Notes under the pieces: generated by a model | The model's database searches: none | What the model saw: the letters and a program-made list of their open reading frames with translations, nothing else | What the model was told of the DNA's origin: nothing | Translations under genes and position numbers: made by a program | Shown here: piece after piece, positions 1 to 6,470 of the stretch | Numbering within the stretch: position 1 is the first letter of the stretch | How the letters are laid out: the number at the start of each line of letters is the position of its first letter | Source of the DNA: Pseudomonadota bacterium | Lineage (GTDB): Bacteria > Pseudomonadota > Gammaproteobacteria > Acidiferrobacterales > Acidiferrobacteraceae | Assembly: GCA_021795255.1 (NCBI GenBank) | Contig: JAJYPQ010000238.1 | Coordinates: forward strand, 1-6,476 | Length of the DNA stretch: 6,476 bases | Reading direction: 5' to 3'

Positions 1-1
1 G

Positions 2-1882
2 GTTCCTGTGCTTCGCGATGTCCCGAACCGGAGCATCGAAGACCTCAATGCCCAATGGAAGGATTTGGTTGGCCGGGCGCGGTTGAAGCGCCTAAAGCCC
101 GAGGAATACTCGAACCCGACCTTCACCATCTCCAATATGGGGATGTTGGGGGTGACTCAGTTCGACGCGATACCGGTGCCCGGCACGTCGGCCATCTTTG
201 CCATCGCCAGCACTCAGCCGCAGGGCATGCCCGTGACCGTGACGGCTGATCATCGCATCGTGAACGGGGCCGAGGCGGCCAAATTCCTCAATACCTTTAA
301 GGGCCTAGTCGAGGATCCGACGTGGCTCTTTGGAACGGCGCCCTCGGTGAGGGCGGGGACGGTCCCGGCTTCGCGGCCGAGCCCCGCTCGCTCGAGCGGG
401 CCCGCGGCGGTCGATACGAGCCATTACGATTGCGATGTACTCGTCATCGGGGGCGGTCCTGGTGGCGAGGACTGTGCTCGGGAACTCGCGGATCACGGCA
501 AGCGCGTCATCATGGTGAATGATGCGCCGTTGCCGGGGGGCGAGTGCCTGTGGCGCGGGTGTATTCCCTCCAAGGCCTGGCGCGCGGCGGCTGACCGCAT
601 GCGCGACCGAAGCCACGACAGCGGCTTGGGTGTACTGAACACCGCGGCCCCAACGCTCAACTGGGCGAAGCTCGACCGGATGCGTAGGCGCGTGCTCGAG
701 ACGCGTGGCGATATGGCCCTGAAGACCGATAAGGGCGTACGCATCGATGTCCGTCAAGGTTTTGCGTATTTTGATTCGGATCATAGCGCGGTCGTGGTAA
801 AGGGTGACGCAAGCAATCCTTACGAGCGCCAGGGCTCGAAGGCCGGTGCTGCGGGAAAGCGCATCACCTTCGGCAGTGCGGTGATTGCGATAGGAGCTCC
901 GCCCTTTATTCCGCCGATACCCGGTGCCGACGAAGGGGGCGTCCTCACCTCTGATACGGTCTGGGACTTAAAGGCCCCTCCCAAGCGCCTTGTGATCGTG
1001 GGGGCGGGTGCCATCGGCCTTGAGATGGCCCAGATCTTCGCGGACTTCGGCACTAAGGTCGTAGTCCTTGAGGCGCGCGACCGGGTCTTGCCGGAGGTCG
1101 AAAAGGAGGTGGCGGCGCAGCTTGCGCTCCTCTTGGCCGAAGAAAAGCGTCTCACCATAGTCACCTCGGCGTCGGTACAGAAGATCGGCGGCGGCGTGGG
1201 CGCCATGTCGGTGAGCTATGTGGTCGACGGCGCCCAGCGCGTGGCCAAGACGGATTATGTCCTCATGGCCACCGGCAAGCGTCCGGTCACAGAGCCCCTC
1301 GCCCTGGCCCGGGCGGGCGTCAAGGTGGACCGTGGGGCGATTGTGGTGGACGCGCAGGGCCGTACCAGCGTGCCGCATATCTTTGCGGTGGGCGATGTGG
1401 TCGGCGGCTACATGCTGGCGCACACCGCGGGCCATCAGGGGCGGGTGGCCGCCCAAACCATCCTTGGACATCAGGCGGCCTATGAGGAAGCCAAAGATTG
1501 CGGCGTGATCTTCACCCGTCCCCAGGCGGCCTTTGTCGGTCTTACCGCCGATCAGGCGCGCGAGCGCGGCCTAGATCCCGCCGAGATCAAGGTGCCGTTT
1601 TCCATAGACGCGAAAGCGATGATGACTGGCGAGACCTCGGGTTTCATCAAGATCGTGGCCGATAAGGCGACGCATAGGATCGTGGGCGTGCATTTTCTGG
1701 CCGATCATGCCGATACCCTCATTGGGGCCGCGGTGCTTATGGTGAGCGCCGATCTGACCTTAGAGCAGGTGGGCTCTGCGATTCACCCGCACCCAACCCA
1801 AACCGAGCTTTTTGGCGATTTGGCGCGGCGGCTTTTGGCGCGCTTAAGGCGCACCGCCCGTACTCCCATCCCAGGTGCTTGA
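2..1882 (+). CDS. Fused 2-oxoacid dehydrogenase E2 (C-terminal part) and dihydrolipoamide dehydrogenase E3, 5'-partial
   Basis: Single open frame that enters from the left edge. The first codons read [11 protein letters not shown], the E2 'VPV(I)RD' strand found mid-domain, so the GTG at 8 is internal and the true start lies upstream. Residues 1-110 (counted from base 2) are the end of the E2 acyltransferase core, with SNMGMLGV and the active-site DHRIVNG (His codon 251-253). A linker rich in Ala, Pro and Ser (about 335-420) follows. E3 then runs from about 424: FAD-binding GGGPGG, redox pair C-LWRG-C (codons 545-547 and 560-562), NAD-binding GAGAIG, the FAD-binding FAVGDV segment, and the dimer-interface HPHPTQTE (about 1784-1807) that supplies the His-Glu dyad. 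By family, E2 transfers acyl groups to CoA and E3 reoxidises dihydrolipoyl groups with NAD+. Which oxoacid is used (pyruvate, oxoglutarate, acetoin, branched chain) cannot be told; the lipoyl and subunit-binding domains and E1 would lie upstream. The [13 protein letters not shown] form resembles divergent, mercuric-reductase-like E3 relatives more than the textbook GGTCLNVGCIPSK. Confidence 0.9.
   Translation, partial: VPVLRDVPNRSIEDLNAQWKDLVGRARLKRLKPEEYSNPTFTISNMGMLGVTQFDAIPVPGTSAIFAIASTQPQGMPVTVTADHRIVNGAEAAKFLNTFKGLVEDPTWLFGTAPSVRAGTVPASRPSPARSSGPAAVDTSHYDCDVLVIGGGPGGEDCARELADHGKRVIMVNDAPLPGGECLWRGCIPSKAWRAAADRMRDRSHDSGLGVLNTAAPTLNWAKLDRMRRRVLETRGDMALKTDKGVRIDVRQGFAYFDSDHSAVVVKGDASNPYERQGSKAGAAGKRITFGSAVIAIGAPPFIPPIPGADEGGVLTSDTVWDLKAPPKRLVIVGAGAIGLEMAQIFADFGTKVVVLEARDRVLPEVEKEVAAQLALLLAEEKRLTIVTSASVQKIGGGVGAMSVSYVVDGAQRVAKTDYVLMATGKRPVTEPLALARAGVKVDRGAIVVDAQGRTSVPHIFAVGDVVGGYMLAHTAGHQGRVAAQTILGHQAAYEEAKDCGVIFTRPQAAFVGLTADQARERGLDPAEIKVPFSIDAKAMMTGETSGFIKIVADKATHRIVGVHFLADHADTLIGAAVLMVSADLTLEQVGSAIHPHPTQTELFGDLARRLLARLRRTARTPIPGA
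1873..1877 (+). promoter_or_regulatory. Ribosome binding site of argG
   Basis: AGGTG lies 9 bases before the ATG at 1887 and within the last codons of the upstream gene. It decides the start: the in-frame GTG at 1875 overlaps this site and has no Shine-Dalgarno sequence of its own. ArgG translation is probably coupled to that of the E2-E3 gene. Confidence 0.65.
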
Positions 1883-1886
1883 CTCT

Positions 1887-3107
1887 ATGGCGCATATCAA
1901 AAAAGTCGTGTTGGCCTATTCCGGCGGCCTCGATACCTCGGTCATCTTGCAGTGGTTGATCGAGCAGTATGGGTGCGAGGTCGTGACCTTCACGGCCGAC
2001 ATTGGACAGGGCGAGGAACTCGAGCCGGCCCGTGAGAAGGCCACAAAGGCCGGTGTCCGGGAGATCTATATAGACGACCTCAAGGAAGAGTTTGTCCGGG
2101 ATTTCGTTTTTCCCATGTTTCGGGCCAACGCGCTTTACGAGGGCGAGTATTTGCTCGGCACGTCGATCGCGCGACCGCTGATCGCGAAGCGGCAGATCGA
2201 GATTGCCCGGATGACCGGTGCTGACGCGGTGGCCCACGGCGCGACCGGCAAGGGCAACGATCAAGTTCGTTTTGAGCTCGGTTATTACGCCCTTAATCCC
2301 GATATCCACGTGATAGCACCCTGGCGAGAATGGGATCTGACGTCACGTGAGCGCTTACTCTCTTATGCCGAGACCCACGGCATCGCGGTGGAACATAAGC
2401 GCAAAGGCGCCTCGCCCTACTCCATGGATGCCAACCTTTTGCACATTTCCTACGAGGGCGGCGTCCTGGAAGACCCCTGGCAGGAGCCTGAGGCCACGAT
2501 GTGGCGATGGACCCGGGCCCCGGAAGAGGCCCCAGACAGGCCCGAGTGGCTCGAATTGACCTTTACCCGGGGGGATGTGACGGCCATTGACGGCACCCAG
2601 ATGACGCCCGCCCGCGTTCTCGCGAGGCTAAACGAGATCGGGGGACGGCACGGGGTCGGTCGTTTGGATCTGGTCGAGAATCGCTATGTCGGGATCAAGT
2701 CCCGGGGTTGCTATGAAACCCCCGGGGGGACCATCTTGTTACGGGCCCACCGTGCGATGGAATCGCTGACCCTGGATCGCGAGGTGGCACATCTCAAAGA
2801 CGACCTCATGCCCCGTTACGCCGCCCTCATCTATAACGGCTATTGGTGGAGTCCCGAGCGCGAGCTTTTGCAGCAAGCCATTGATAGTTCACAGAAAACT
2901 GTCAATGGTCGGGTCCGACTCAAGCTCTTTAAGGGGCAGGTGACGGTGGTCGGCCGCGAGTCACCGGGCGACTCGCTCTTTGATCCGGCCATTGCCACAT
3001 TCGAGGATGACGGCGGTCGCTATAACCAAGCGGACGCGAGCGGCTTTATCCGGCTCACAGCCCTCAGATTGCGTACCGCCGCTCGGCTGCAGAAGCGGGA
3101 TAAATAA
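1887..3107 (+). CDS. argG: Argininosuccinate synthase
   Basis: Cytosolic enzyme of arginine synthesis that joins citrulline and aspartate with ATP, giving argininosuccinate, AMP and pyrophosphate. The 406-residue product matches the usual bacterial length of about 400. It starts [18 protein letters not shown], with the N-type ATP pyrophosphatase P-loop SGGLDTS at residues 11-17. Further family signatures are [24 protein letters not shown], the nucleotide/aspartate segment [33 protein letters not shown], and the C-terminal [16 protein letters not shown] block. No truncation, frameshift or missing key motif is visible. ATG 1887 is preferred over GTG 1875 because AGGTG sits 9 bases upstream and homologues begin close to the [10 protein letters not shown] strand. 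The stop of the E2-E3 gene (1880-1882) is only 4 bases away, so an operon is likely. No ARG-box operator can be placed, since the promoter is not in this window. Confidence 0.97.
   Translation: MAHIKKVVLAYSGGLDTSVILQWLIEQYGCEVVTFTADIGQGEELEPAREKATKAGVREIYIDDLKEEFVRDFVFPMFRANALYEGEYLLGTSIARPLIAKRQIEIARMTGADAVAHGATGKGNDQVRFELGYYALNPDIHVIAPWREWDLTSRERLLSYAETHGIAVEHKRKGASPYSMDANLLHISYEGGVLEDPWQEPEATMWRWTRAPEEAPDRPEWLELTFTRGDVTAIDGTQMTPARVLARLNEIGGRHGVGRLDLVENRYVGIKSRGCYETPGGTILLRAHRAMESLTLDREVAHLKDDLMPRYAALIYNGYWWSPERELLQQAIDSSQKTVNGRVRLKLFKGQVTVVGRESPGDSLFDPAIATFEDDGGRYNQADASGFIRLTALRLRTAARLQKRDK
2878..2908 (+). repeat. Imperfect inverted repeat inside argG
   Basis: Left arm 2878-2889 (CCATTGATAGTT) pairs with right arm 2897-2908 (AACTGTCAATGG) around a 7-base loop, giving 11 Watson-Crick pairs and one G-U in RNA. 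It lies within codons for [11 protein letters not shown], a conserved part of ArgG, so it may be only a by-product of coding. No T-run follows, so it is not an intrinsic terminator. Confidence 0.6.
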
Positions 3108-3176
3108 GATCGTCTAGCGCCCCATAAGCTGGCATAAGCCTTGCACGGATTTCCCCTCGACCAGGGGAGGACGAGG
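3108..3176 (+). promoter_or_regulatory. argG-histidine kinase intergenic leader
   Basis: This short gap holds a direct repeat CATAAGC (3123-3129 and 3133-3139) with a 10-base period, and a hairpin TCCCCT (3152-3157) / AGGGGA (3163-3168) with a 5-base loop that overlaps the ribosome binding site. No hairpin followed by a T-run is present, so readthrough from argG is likely. CATAAG is a possible weak -10 element, but no good -35 was found, and a dedicated promoter is not established. Confidence 0.35.
3164..3170 (+). promoter_or_regulatory. Strong ribosome binding site of the histidine kinase
   Basis: GGGGAGG sits 6 bases before the GTG at 3177. It is the reason for choosing that start over the in-frame TTG at 3141, which has no Shine-Dalgarno sequence. 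Confidence 0.7.
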
Positions 3177-4970
3177 GTGGCAGCAGAAGCAGAGGGCGGC
3201 ACGCGAATCACGGCACGGGGCGCGCCCGAAGAGCGGTCCTTGTATCGGGCCCAGGTGCGTTTGCTCTATGAGAACTTACGCCCGGGTCTTCTCGTGACCT
3301 GCCTGAATGCCGCGATTTTGAGCGTGATCGAATGGAACGCGGTGCCCAGGGTCCGGCTCTTGGCATGGCTTGCGATCATGGCGCTCATGACCGCGGGGCG
3401 CTACCTTCTGACGAACCGCTACCAAAAACAGGGCCCGTCGGCGGATCCCGGTCCATGGGGCCGCTACTATGCGATCGCGACCGCGGCCGCCGGCTTTGGC
3501 TGGGGCCTAGCCGCGCTGCTGTTCTTCCCCGTAGCCCTGCTCCCTCAAATTTTCATGTTTTTCATGTTGACGGTCATGACGACCGCAGCTGTGGTGACGT
3601 TTGCGACCGTCTTTCGGGTAGCGCTTTTATTCGTTATTCCGACGCTTGCGCCGCTCGCCTTACGTCTTGCCCTATTCGGCGGCGTCATACACCACGCCAT
3701 GGCGCTCGTGGCGGTCTTATTTCTCGCCGTCATGTTGCTCACCGCCAAACGCATGGAAAGGACTATTGCCGCCTCTCTTCGTCTGCGGTTCGAGAATCAG
3801 GACCTCATTAGCCGCCTGGAGGAGGAGAAGGCGGCCATTCATAGGCTAAACGGCGATTTGACGCGCGAGGTCGCCGCCCGCACCCGCATGACCGAGAACC
3901 TGAAGGAGCGCGAGGGCTATTTGCGCGCGGTACTTGAGAACGTAGAGGAGGGTATCGTCACCATAGACGAACGGGGTGCGCTGTTTTCCTTGAATCGCGA
4001 GGCGCTCAGGATTTTTGCGTATCGCGAGGATGAACTCCTCGGGCGCCACTTTTCTTGTCTTGTGCCCTTAGCGGAACGCGCCGAGTACGCACGGTTTCTC
4101 GAGGGCCAGGTCGAGCGCCCCGGTAGTCGTATGAGCGGCCTTGGGCTGCAGGTCAACGGGCAGCGCAGCGACGGTACGATTTTCCCCATGGAGTTGGGCT
4201 TAAGTGCCATGACTGTGGGTACGGAGCGCCGCTTCATCGCCATCACCCGCGATATCAGCGCGCGTAAACGAACCGAGCGGCTGAAGAGCGATTTGATCGC
4301 GACCTTAAGCCATGAGCTAAGAACGCCGCTGAGCGCCGCGCTCGGCTCCCTTGGTCTACTGGCCGAGGTGGTAGGATCGAAGCTGGGCGGCGAGGATGAG
4401 CGGCTCCTTTCGATTGCCCGCAGCAACCTTGACCGCTTGGTGCGGTCGGTCAACGAAGTGCTTGACGTCGATCATCGGCAGTTGATAGACGTCAAGTTCG
4501 CCCCTCGTCGTATCTCCCTGACAGAGCTTTTGCGGGAGGCGATCGCGGCCGACGCTGATTATGCCCACGGTCGCCATGTGCGCCTAGCCTTTGATCCCTG
4601 CTCTCACCGGGTTTTTGTGAACGGCGACAAGTCCTTGCTGTTGCGCGCCTTAAGTCATGTCATCACCAATGCGATCCACCTCTCGCCACCCCATAGCACG
4701 GTCGAGCTGTCGGTCGTGAATGAGGGGGGGCAGGGCGTTCTTTCGATTCGCGATTGCGGGACCGCGGTCCCCATCGAGGCGCGCCCCTGCCTTTTCGATG
4801 CCTCGGCCAACCTCTCGTCTTTCGGCATTGTGGCACCCCGCGGGCTCTGTACGGCGCGCATCATTATCGAAAAGCACGGGGGGTCGGTAGGCTACGAACC
4901 GCGGGAGGCGGGCGGGTCCCACTTCTTTTTTCGCCTACCCCTGTTTGCTAAAGCCGCAGGATCAGCTTAA
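3177..4970 (+). CDS. Membrane PAS-domain sensor histidine kinase with degenerate ATP-lid motifs
   Basis: A 597-residue inner-membrane protein of two-component type. After a short hydrophilic N-terminus, six hydrophobic segments (about residues 37-53, 59-78, 98-118, 121-146, 148-168, 173-190) form a MASE-like multi-pass sensor domain. A charged helical, probably coiled-coil stretch follows (about 192-244), then a PAS domain (about 245-363, YLRAVLENVEEGIVTIDERG to FIAITRDIS), a HisKA dimerisation domain with H-box SHELRTPLS (phospho-acceptor His379, codon 4311-4313) and a HATPase_c domain (about 478-590). The N-box is recognisable (VITNAIHLSP), but the G1 box reads DCGTAV instead of DxGxG and the usual GTGLGL G2 box reads APRGLC, although spacing and the following IIIEKHGG are normal. 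By family it would autophosphorylate and pass phosphate to a response regulator. None is in the window, so partner and signal are unknown. The GTG start rests on GGGGAGG 6 bases upstream. Its 3' end overlaps the convergent GNAT gene by 23 bases. Confidence 0.88.
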   Translation: MAAEAEGGTRITARGAPEERSLYRAQVRLLYENLRPGLLVTCLNAAILSVIEWNAVPRVRLLAWLAIMALMTAGRYLLTNRYQKQGPSADPGPWGRYYAIATAAAGFGWGLAALLFFPVALLPQIFMFFMLTVMTTAAVVTFATVFRVALLFVIPTLAPLALRLALFGGVIHHAMALVAVLFLAVMLLTAKRMERTIAASLRLRFENQDLISRLEEEKAAIHRLNGDLTREVAARTRMTENLKEREGYLRAVLENVEEGIVTIDERGALFSLNREALRIFAYREDELLGRHFSCLVPLAERAEYARFLEGQVERPGSRMSGLGLQVNGQRSDGTIFPMELGLSAMTVGTERRFIAITRDISARKRTERLKSDLIATLSHELRTPLSAALGSLGLLAEVVGSKLGGEDERLLSIARSNLDRLVRSVNEVLDVDHRQLIDVKFAPRRISLTELLREAIAADADYAHGRHVRLAFDPCSHRVFVNGDKSLLLRALSHVITNAIHLSPPHSTVELSVVNEGGQGVLSIRDCGTAVPIEARPCLFDASANLSSFGIVAPRGLCTARIIIEKHGGSVGYEPREAGGSHFFFRLPLFAKAAGSA

Positions 4971-5388
4971 GGCCGGTTTGTCCTAGGCCATAGTAGTGGG
5001 GCAACTCGGGCCCCTCCTCAAAGCCAAGGGCCGCGTAAAGGCGACGCGCACCGAGGTTATCGATCTTGACCTCGGCTCGGCAAACAGTGACTCCTTGCCC
5101 CCGCAACCAAGCGAACGAGGCCTCGAGGAGTCGGCGCGCGATCCCGCGCTGTCGAAACTTCGGGTCAACGGACAAGGAGTATAGGCGTCCCCATCGGCTG
5201 CGACCGTTGCTCGCCACCAATAGGCAAGCGGCACCTTCGAAGTGTCCTTCGATAAGCCAGGCGGCATGGGGGCTTGTCAGGAGATAGCGCAGCTGGCGGC
5301 GATTAAAGAGGCCGTCGTCGGGGCCGAAGCAGCGGATCTCGAGGGCCATCAGGCCCTCGAGATCCGCAAGCCCTGCGCGCCTTAGCAC
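4948..5388 (-). CDS. GNAT-family N-acetyltransferase, RimI-like
   Basis: A 146-residue, soluble, single-domain GNAT protein of normal length. It opens with the typical strand-helix LRRAGLADLEGLMALE. The acetyl-CoA pyrophosphate-binding motif A is LSVDPKFRQRGIARRLLEA (R/Q-x-x-G-x-A form, about residues 72-90), and motif B is ARRLYAALGFEE near the C-terminus. These support acetyl-CoA-dependent acylation of an amine. The overall look is of the RimI/ribosomal-protein acetyltransferase group, but the substrate cannot be assigned. The GTG start lies inside the end of the upstream gene (GTGCTAA, 7-base overlap), with a GAGG only 1 base before it, so initiation probably depends on ribosomes finishing the DUF2156 gene. 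An in-frame ATG at codon 14 would delete the first strand and sits in the loop of a strong hairpin, so I rejected it as the main start. Its stop lies inside the convergent kinase gene. Confidence 0.87.
   Translation of the reverse strand: MLRRAGLADLEGLMALEIRCFGPDDGLFNRRQLRYLLTSPHAAWLIEGHFEGAACLLVASNGRSRWGRLYSLSVDPKFRQRGIARRLLEASFAWLRGQGVTVCRAEVKIDNLGARRLYAALGFEEGPELPHYYGLGQTGLKLILRL
5332..5367. repeat. Perfect 16-bp inverted repeat with 4-nt loop inside the GNAT gene
   Basis: Left arm 5332-5347 (GCGGATCTCGAGGGCC) is exactly complementary to right arm 5352-5367 (GGCCCTCGAGATCCGC) around ATCA (5348-5351). Pairing does not extend further, since 5331 and 5368 are both A. Read on the minus strand it covers codons 8-19 of the GNAT gene (ADLEGLMALEIR), with the loop spanning the end of codon 13 and the start of codon 14. 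Each arm also contains the palindrome CTCGAG. Neither side is followed by a T-run, so it is not an intrinsic terminator. Confidence 0.9.
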
Positions 5389-6470
5389 GCCTCGGTGGGG
5401 ACGCGGCGGTGCAAGACGACCTTTTCCCCGAACATTGCCGGACGGTAGCTCATTTTCACCCGCCTCAGGTTTTCGAACCCCAGATCGTCACCGACATTGA
5501 TATAAGTCGATTGGGAAAAGACCTTGGTGAATTCGCGAAACAAGTACTGAGCGGCCCCTTGGATATGGAAATTGGTCTTCTCGATCAGAACGTTGGCCAC
5601 ATCCGACGTCAATCGTTCCCCGAACGTGAATCCTTCCAGAACCCCATCAATAAAAAGGCTGAGTCCTTCGAGGCCTAGTTCTTCGTACAGGGCGATGGTG
5701 CGATTGATGGCCTTACGTTCAAGCTCCAGGTTGTACAAGAAGTCCTCTAGAGACCCCTCTGGCAAGGCCCGGATGCGGTTTTCCGTCCAGGTGTTGACGA
5801 GACTACGCGCCGCTTCGTGGTGTTCGCGCGAGAACGGGACCAATTGATGGTTCGGATAGGCACGCCGGAACTGGTTGATCTCGTTCCGCTTGGTCTTGAA
5901 GGCGTTACCACGGAGTTCGATCAGGTCGGACGTGCGATAGATGTAGTCGGGGTTTGTGACCTCGACGTGCCACGGCTCGCCATTGATCAAGGGCGTCACC
6001 CCGTCCGCGTCCTTATCCAGGATTTGGAGGAAGTCCTTGTACACGAAGTCCAGACGGGCCTGATAGGGCGACGGATTATACTGATCCATGATGCGGATAC
6101 AGATCTTCAGGGCCCGCTTCTGACGGTAGGCCTCTCCTAGCGGGGGTAAGAGCATCGTGAGCCCGTTGCCGGACAGACCGAAAAGACAAAAACACCCCTC
6201 GATGATCTGGTAAAAACCGCTCGCTTGGTATAGCCATATGACGTTGTTGGCAAAGCTATAGTCCGAGAGCGCCACGCCCAGACGGGCTACGGCATCGTCA
6301 AAGTAGGGTTTGGCGCTCTTGTCGAACGGGAACAGGCGGTATTTCCCTGAAACGAGGTAGCGGGCTTGGGGCTCGAGTCGGCGAGCGTTGTCTAGACCGA
6401 CGGGCTGTGGATTGGTGCCGGCCGGGGTCAAGAAGTGCGCATCCATTACAGCATTTACGGCATTTAGCAT
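5382..6470 (-). CDS. DUF2156 / phosphatidylglycerol lysyltransferase C-terminal-domain protein
   Basis: A 362-residue soluble protein. After about 45 poorly conserved residues, the segment YRLFPFDKSAKPYFDDA leads into the first GNAT-like half (SFANNVIWLYQ, then LLPPLGE). The second half carries the family block KTKRNEINQFRRAYPN, then LERKAINRTIALYEELGLEGLSLFIDGVLEGFTFGE, IEKTNFHIQGAAQYLFREF and INVGDDLGFENLRRVKMSYRPA. This is the tandem GNAT-fold module (DUF2156, LPG_synthase_C) that in MprF-type enzymes transfers an aminoacyl group from tRNA to a lipid. No transmembrane segments precede it here, so lipid aminoacylation is not implied and the substrate is unknown. The ATG at 6470 is preceded by GGAAGC, giving a closely spaced GGAAG. 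The frame stays open to the window edge, so a start further upstream is possible; ATG 6446 is another option without a clear Shine-Dalgarno sequence. It overlaps the downstream GNAT gene by 7 bases. Confidence 0.8.
   Translation of the reverse strand: MLNAVNAVMDAHFLTPAGTNPQPVGLDNARRLEPQARYLVSGKYRLFPFDKSAKPYFDDAVARLGVALSDYSFANNVIWLYQASGFYQIIEGCFCLFGLSGNGLTMLLPPLGEAYRQKRALKICIRIMDQYNPSPYQARLDFVYKDFLQILDKDADGVTPLINGEPWHVEVTNPDYIYRTSDLIELRGNAFKTKRNEINQFRRAYPNHQLVPFSREHHEAARSLVNTWTENRIRALPEGSLEDFLYNLELERKAINRTIALYEELGLEGLSLFIDGVLEGFTFGERLTSDVANVLIEKTNFHIQGAAQYLFREFTKVFSQSTYINVGDDLGFENLRRVKMSYRPAMFGEKVVLHRRVPTEAC

Noticed and set aside
8..10. GTG at 8 as the start of the E2-E3 protein
   Set aside because: The preceding in-frame codons complete the conserved E2 'VPV' strand, and the encoded E2 domain would be severely truncated; the gene simply enters from outside the window.
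387..404. CCCGCT / AGCGGG inverted repeat around the CGCTCGAGCG palindrome in the E2-E3 linker
   Set aside because: It is a short, GC-rich arm in low-complexity Ala/Pro/Ser/Arg linker codons; such matches are expected by chance.
305..784. 159-codon open frame on the minus strand, opposite the E3 region
   Set aside because: It lies wholly antisense to clear E2-E3 motifs, and its translation is Arg/Pro/Ala-rich with no recognisable domain, as expected of a shadow frame in GC-rich DNA.
1737..2309. 190-codon minus-strand open frame across the E2-E3/argG junction
   Set aside because: It is antisense to two confidently identified genes and has no family motif.
2700..2726. CCCGGGG / CCCCCGGGGGG match in argG
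   Set aside because: The arms are themselves palindromic G/C runs and pair only with a bulge; they encode the conserved [10 protein letters not shown] block.
3141..3176. TTG at 3141 as the kinase start
   Set aside because: There is no Shine-Dalgarno sequence before it, while GGGGAGG stands 6 bases before GTG 3177, and the extra 12 residues show no conserved feature.
5332..5367. The 16-bp inverted repeat as an intrinsic terminator for either strand
   Set aside because: Neither flank carries a T-run, and it lies about 20 bases inside an intact gene rather than after one.
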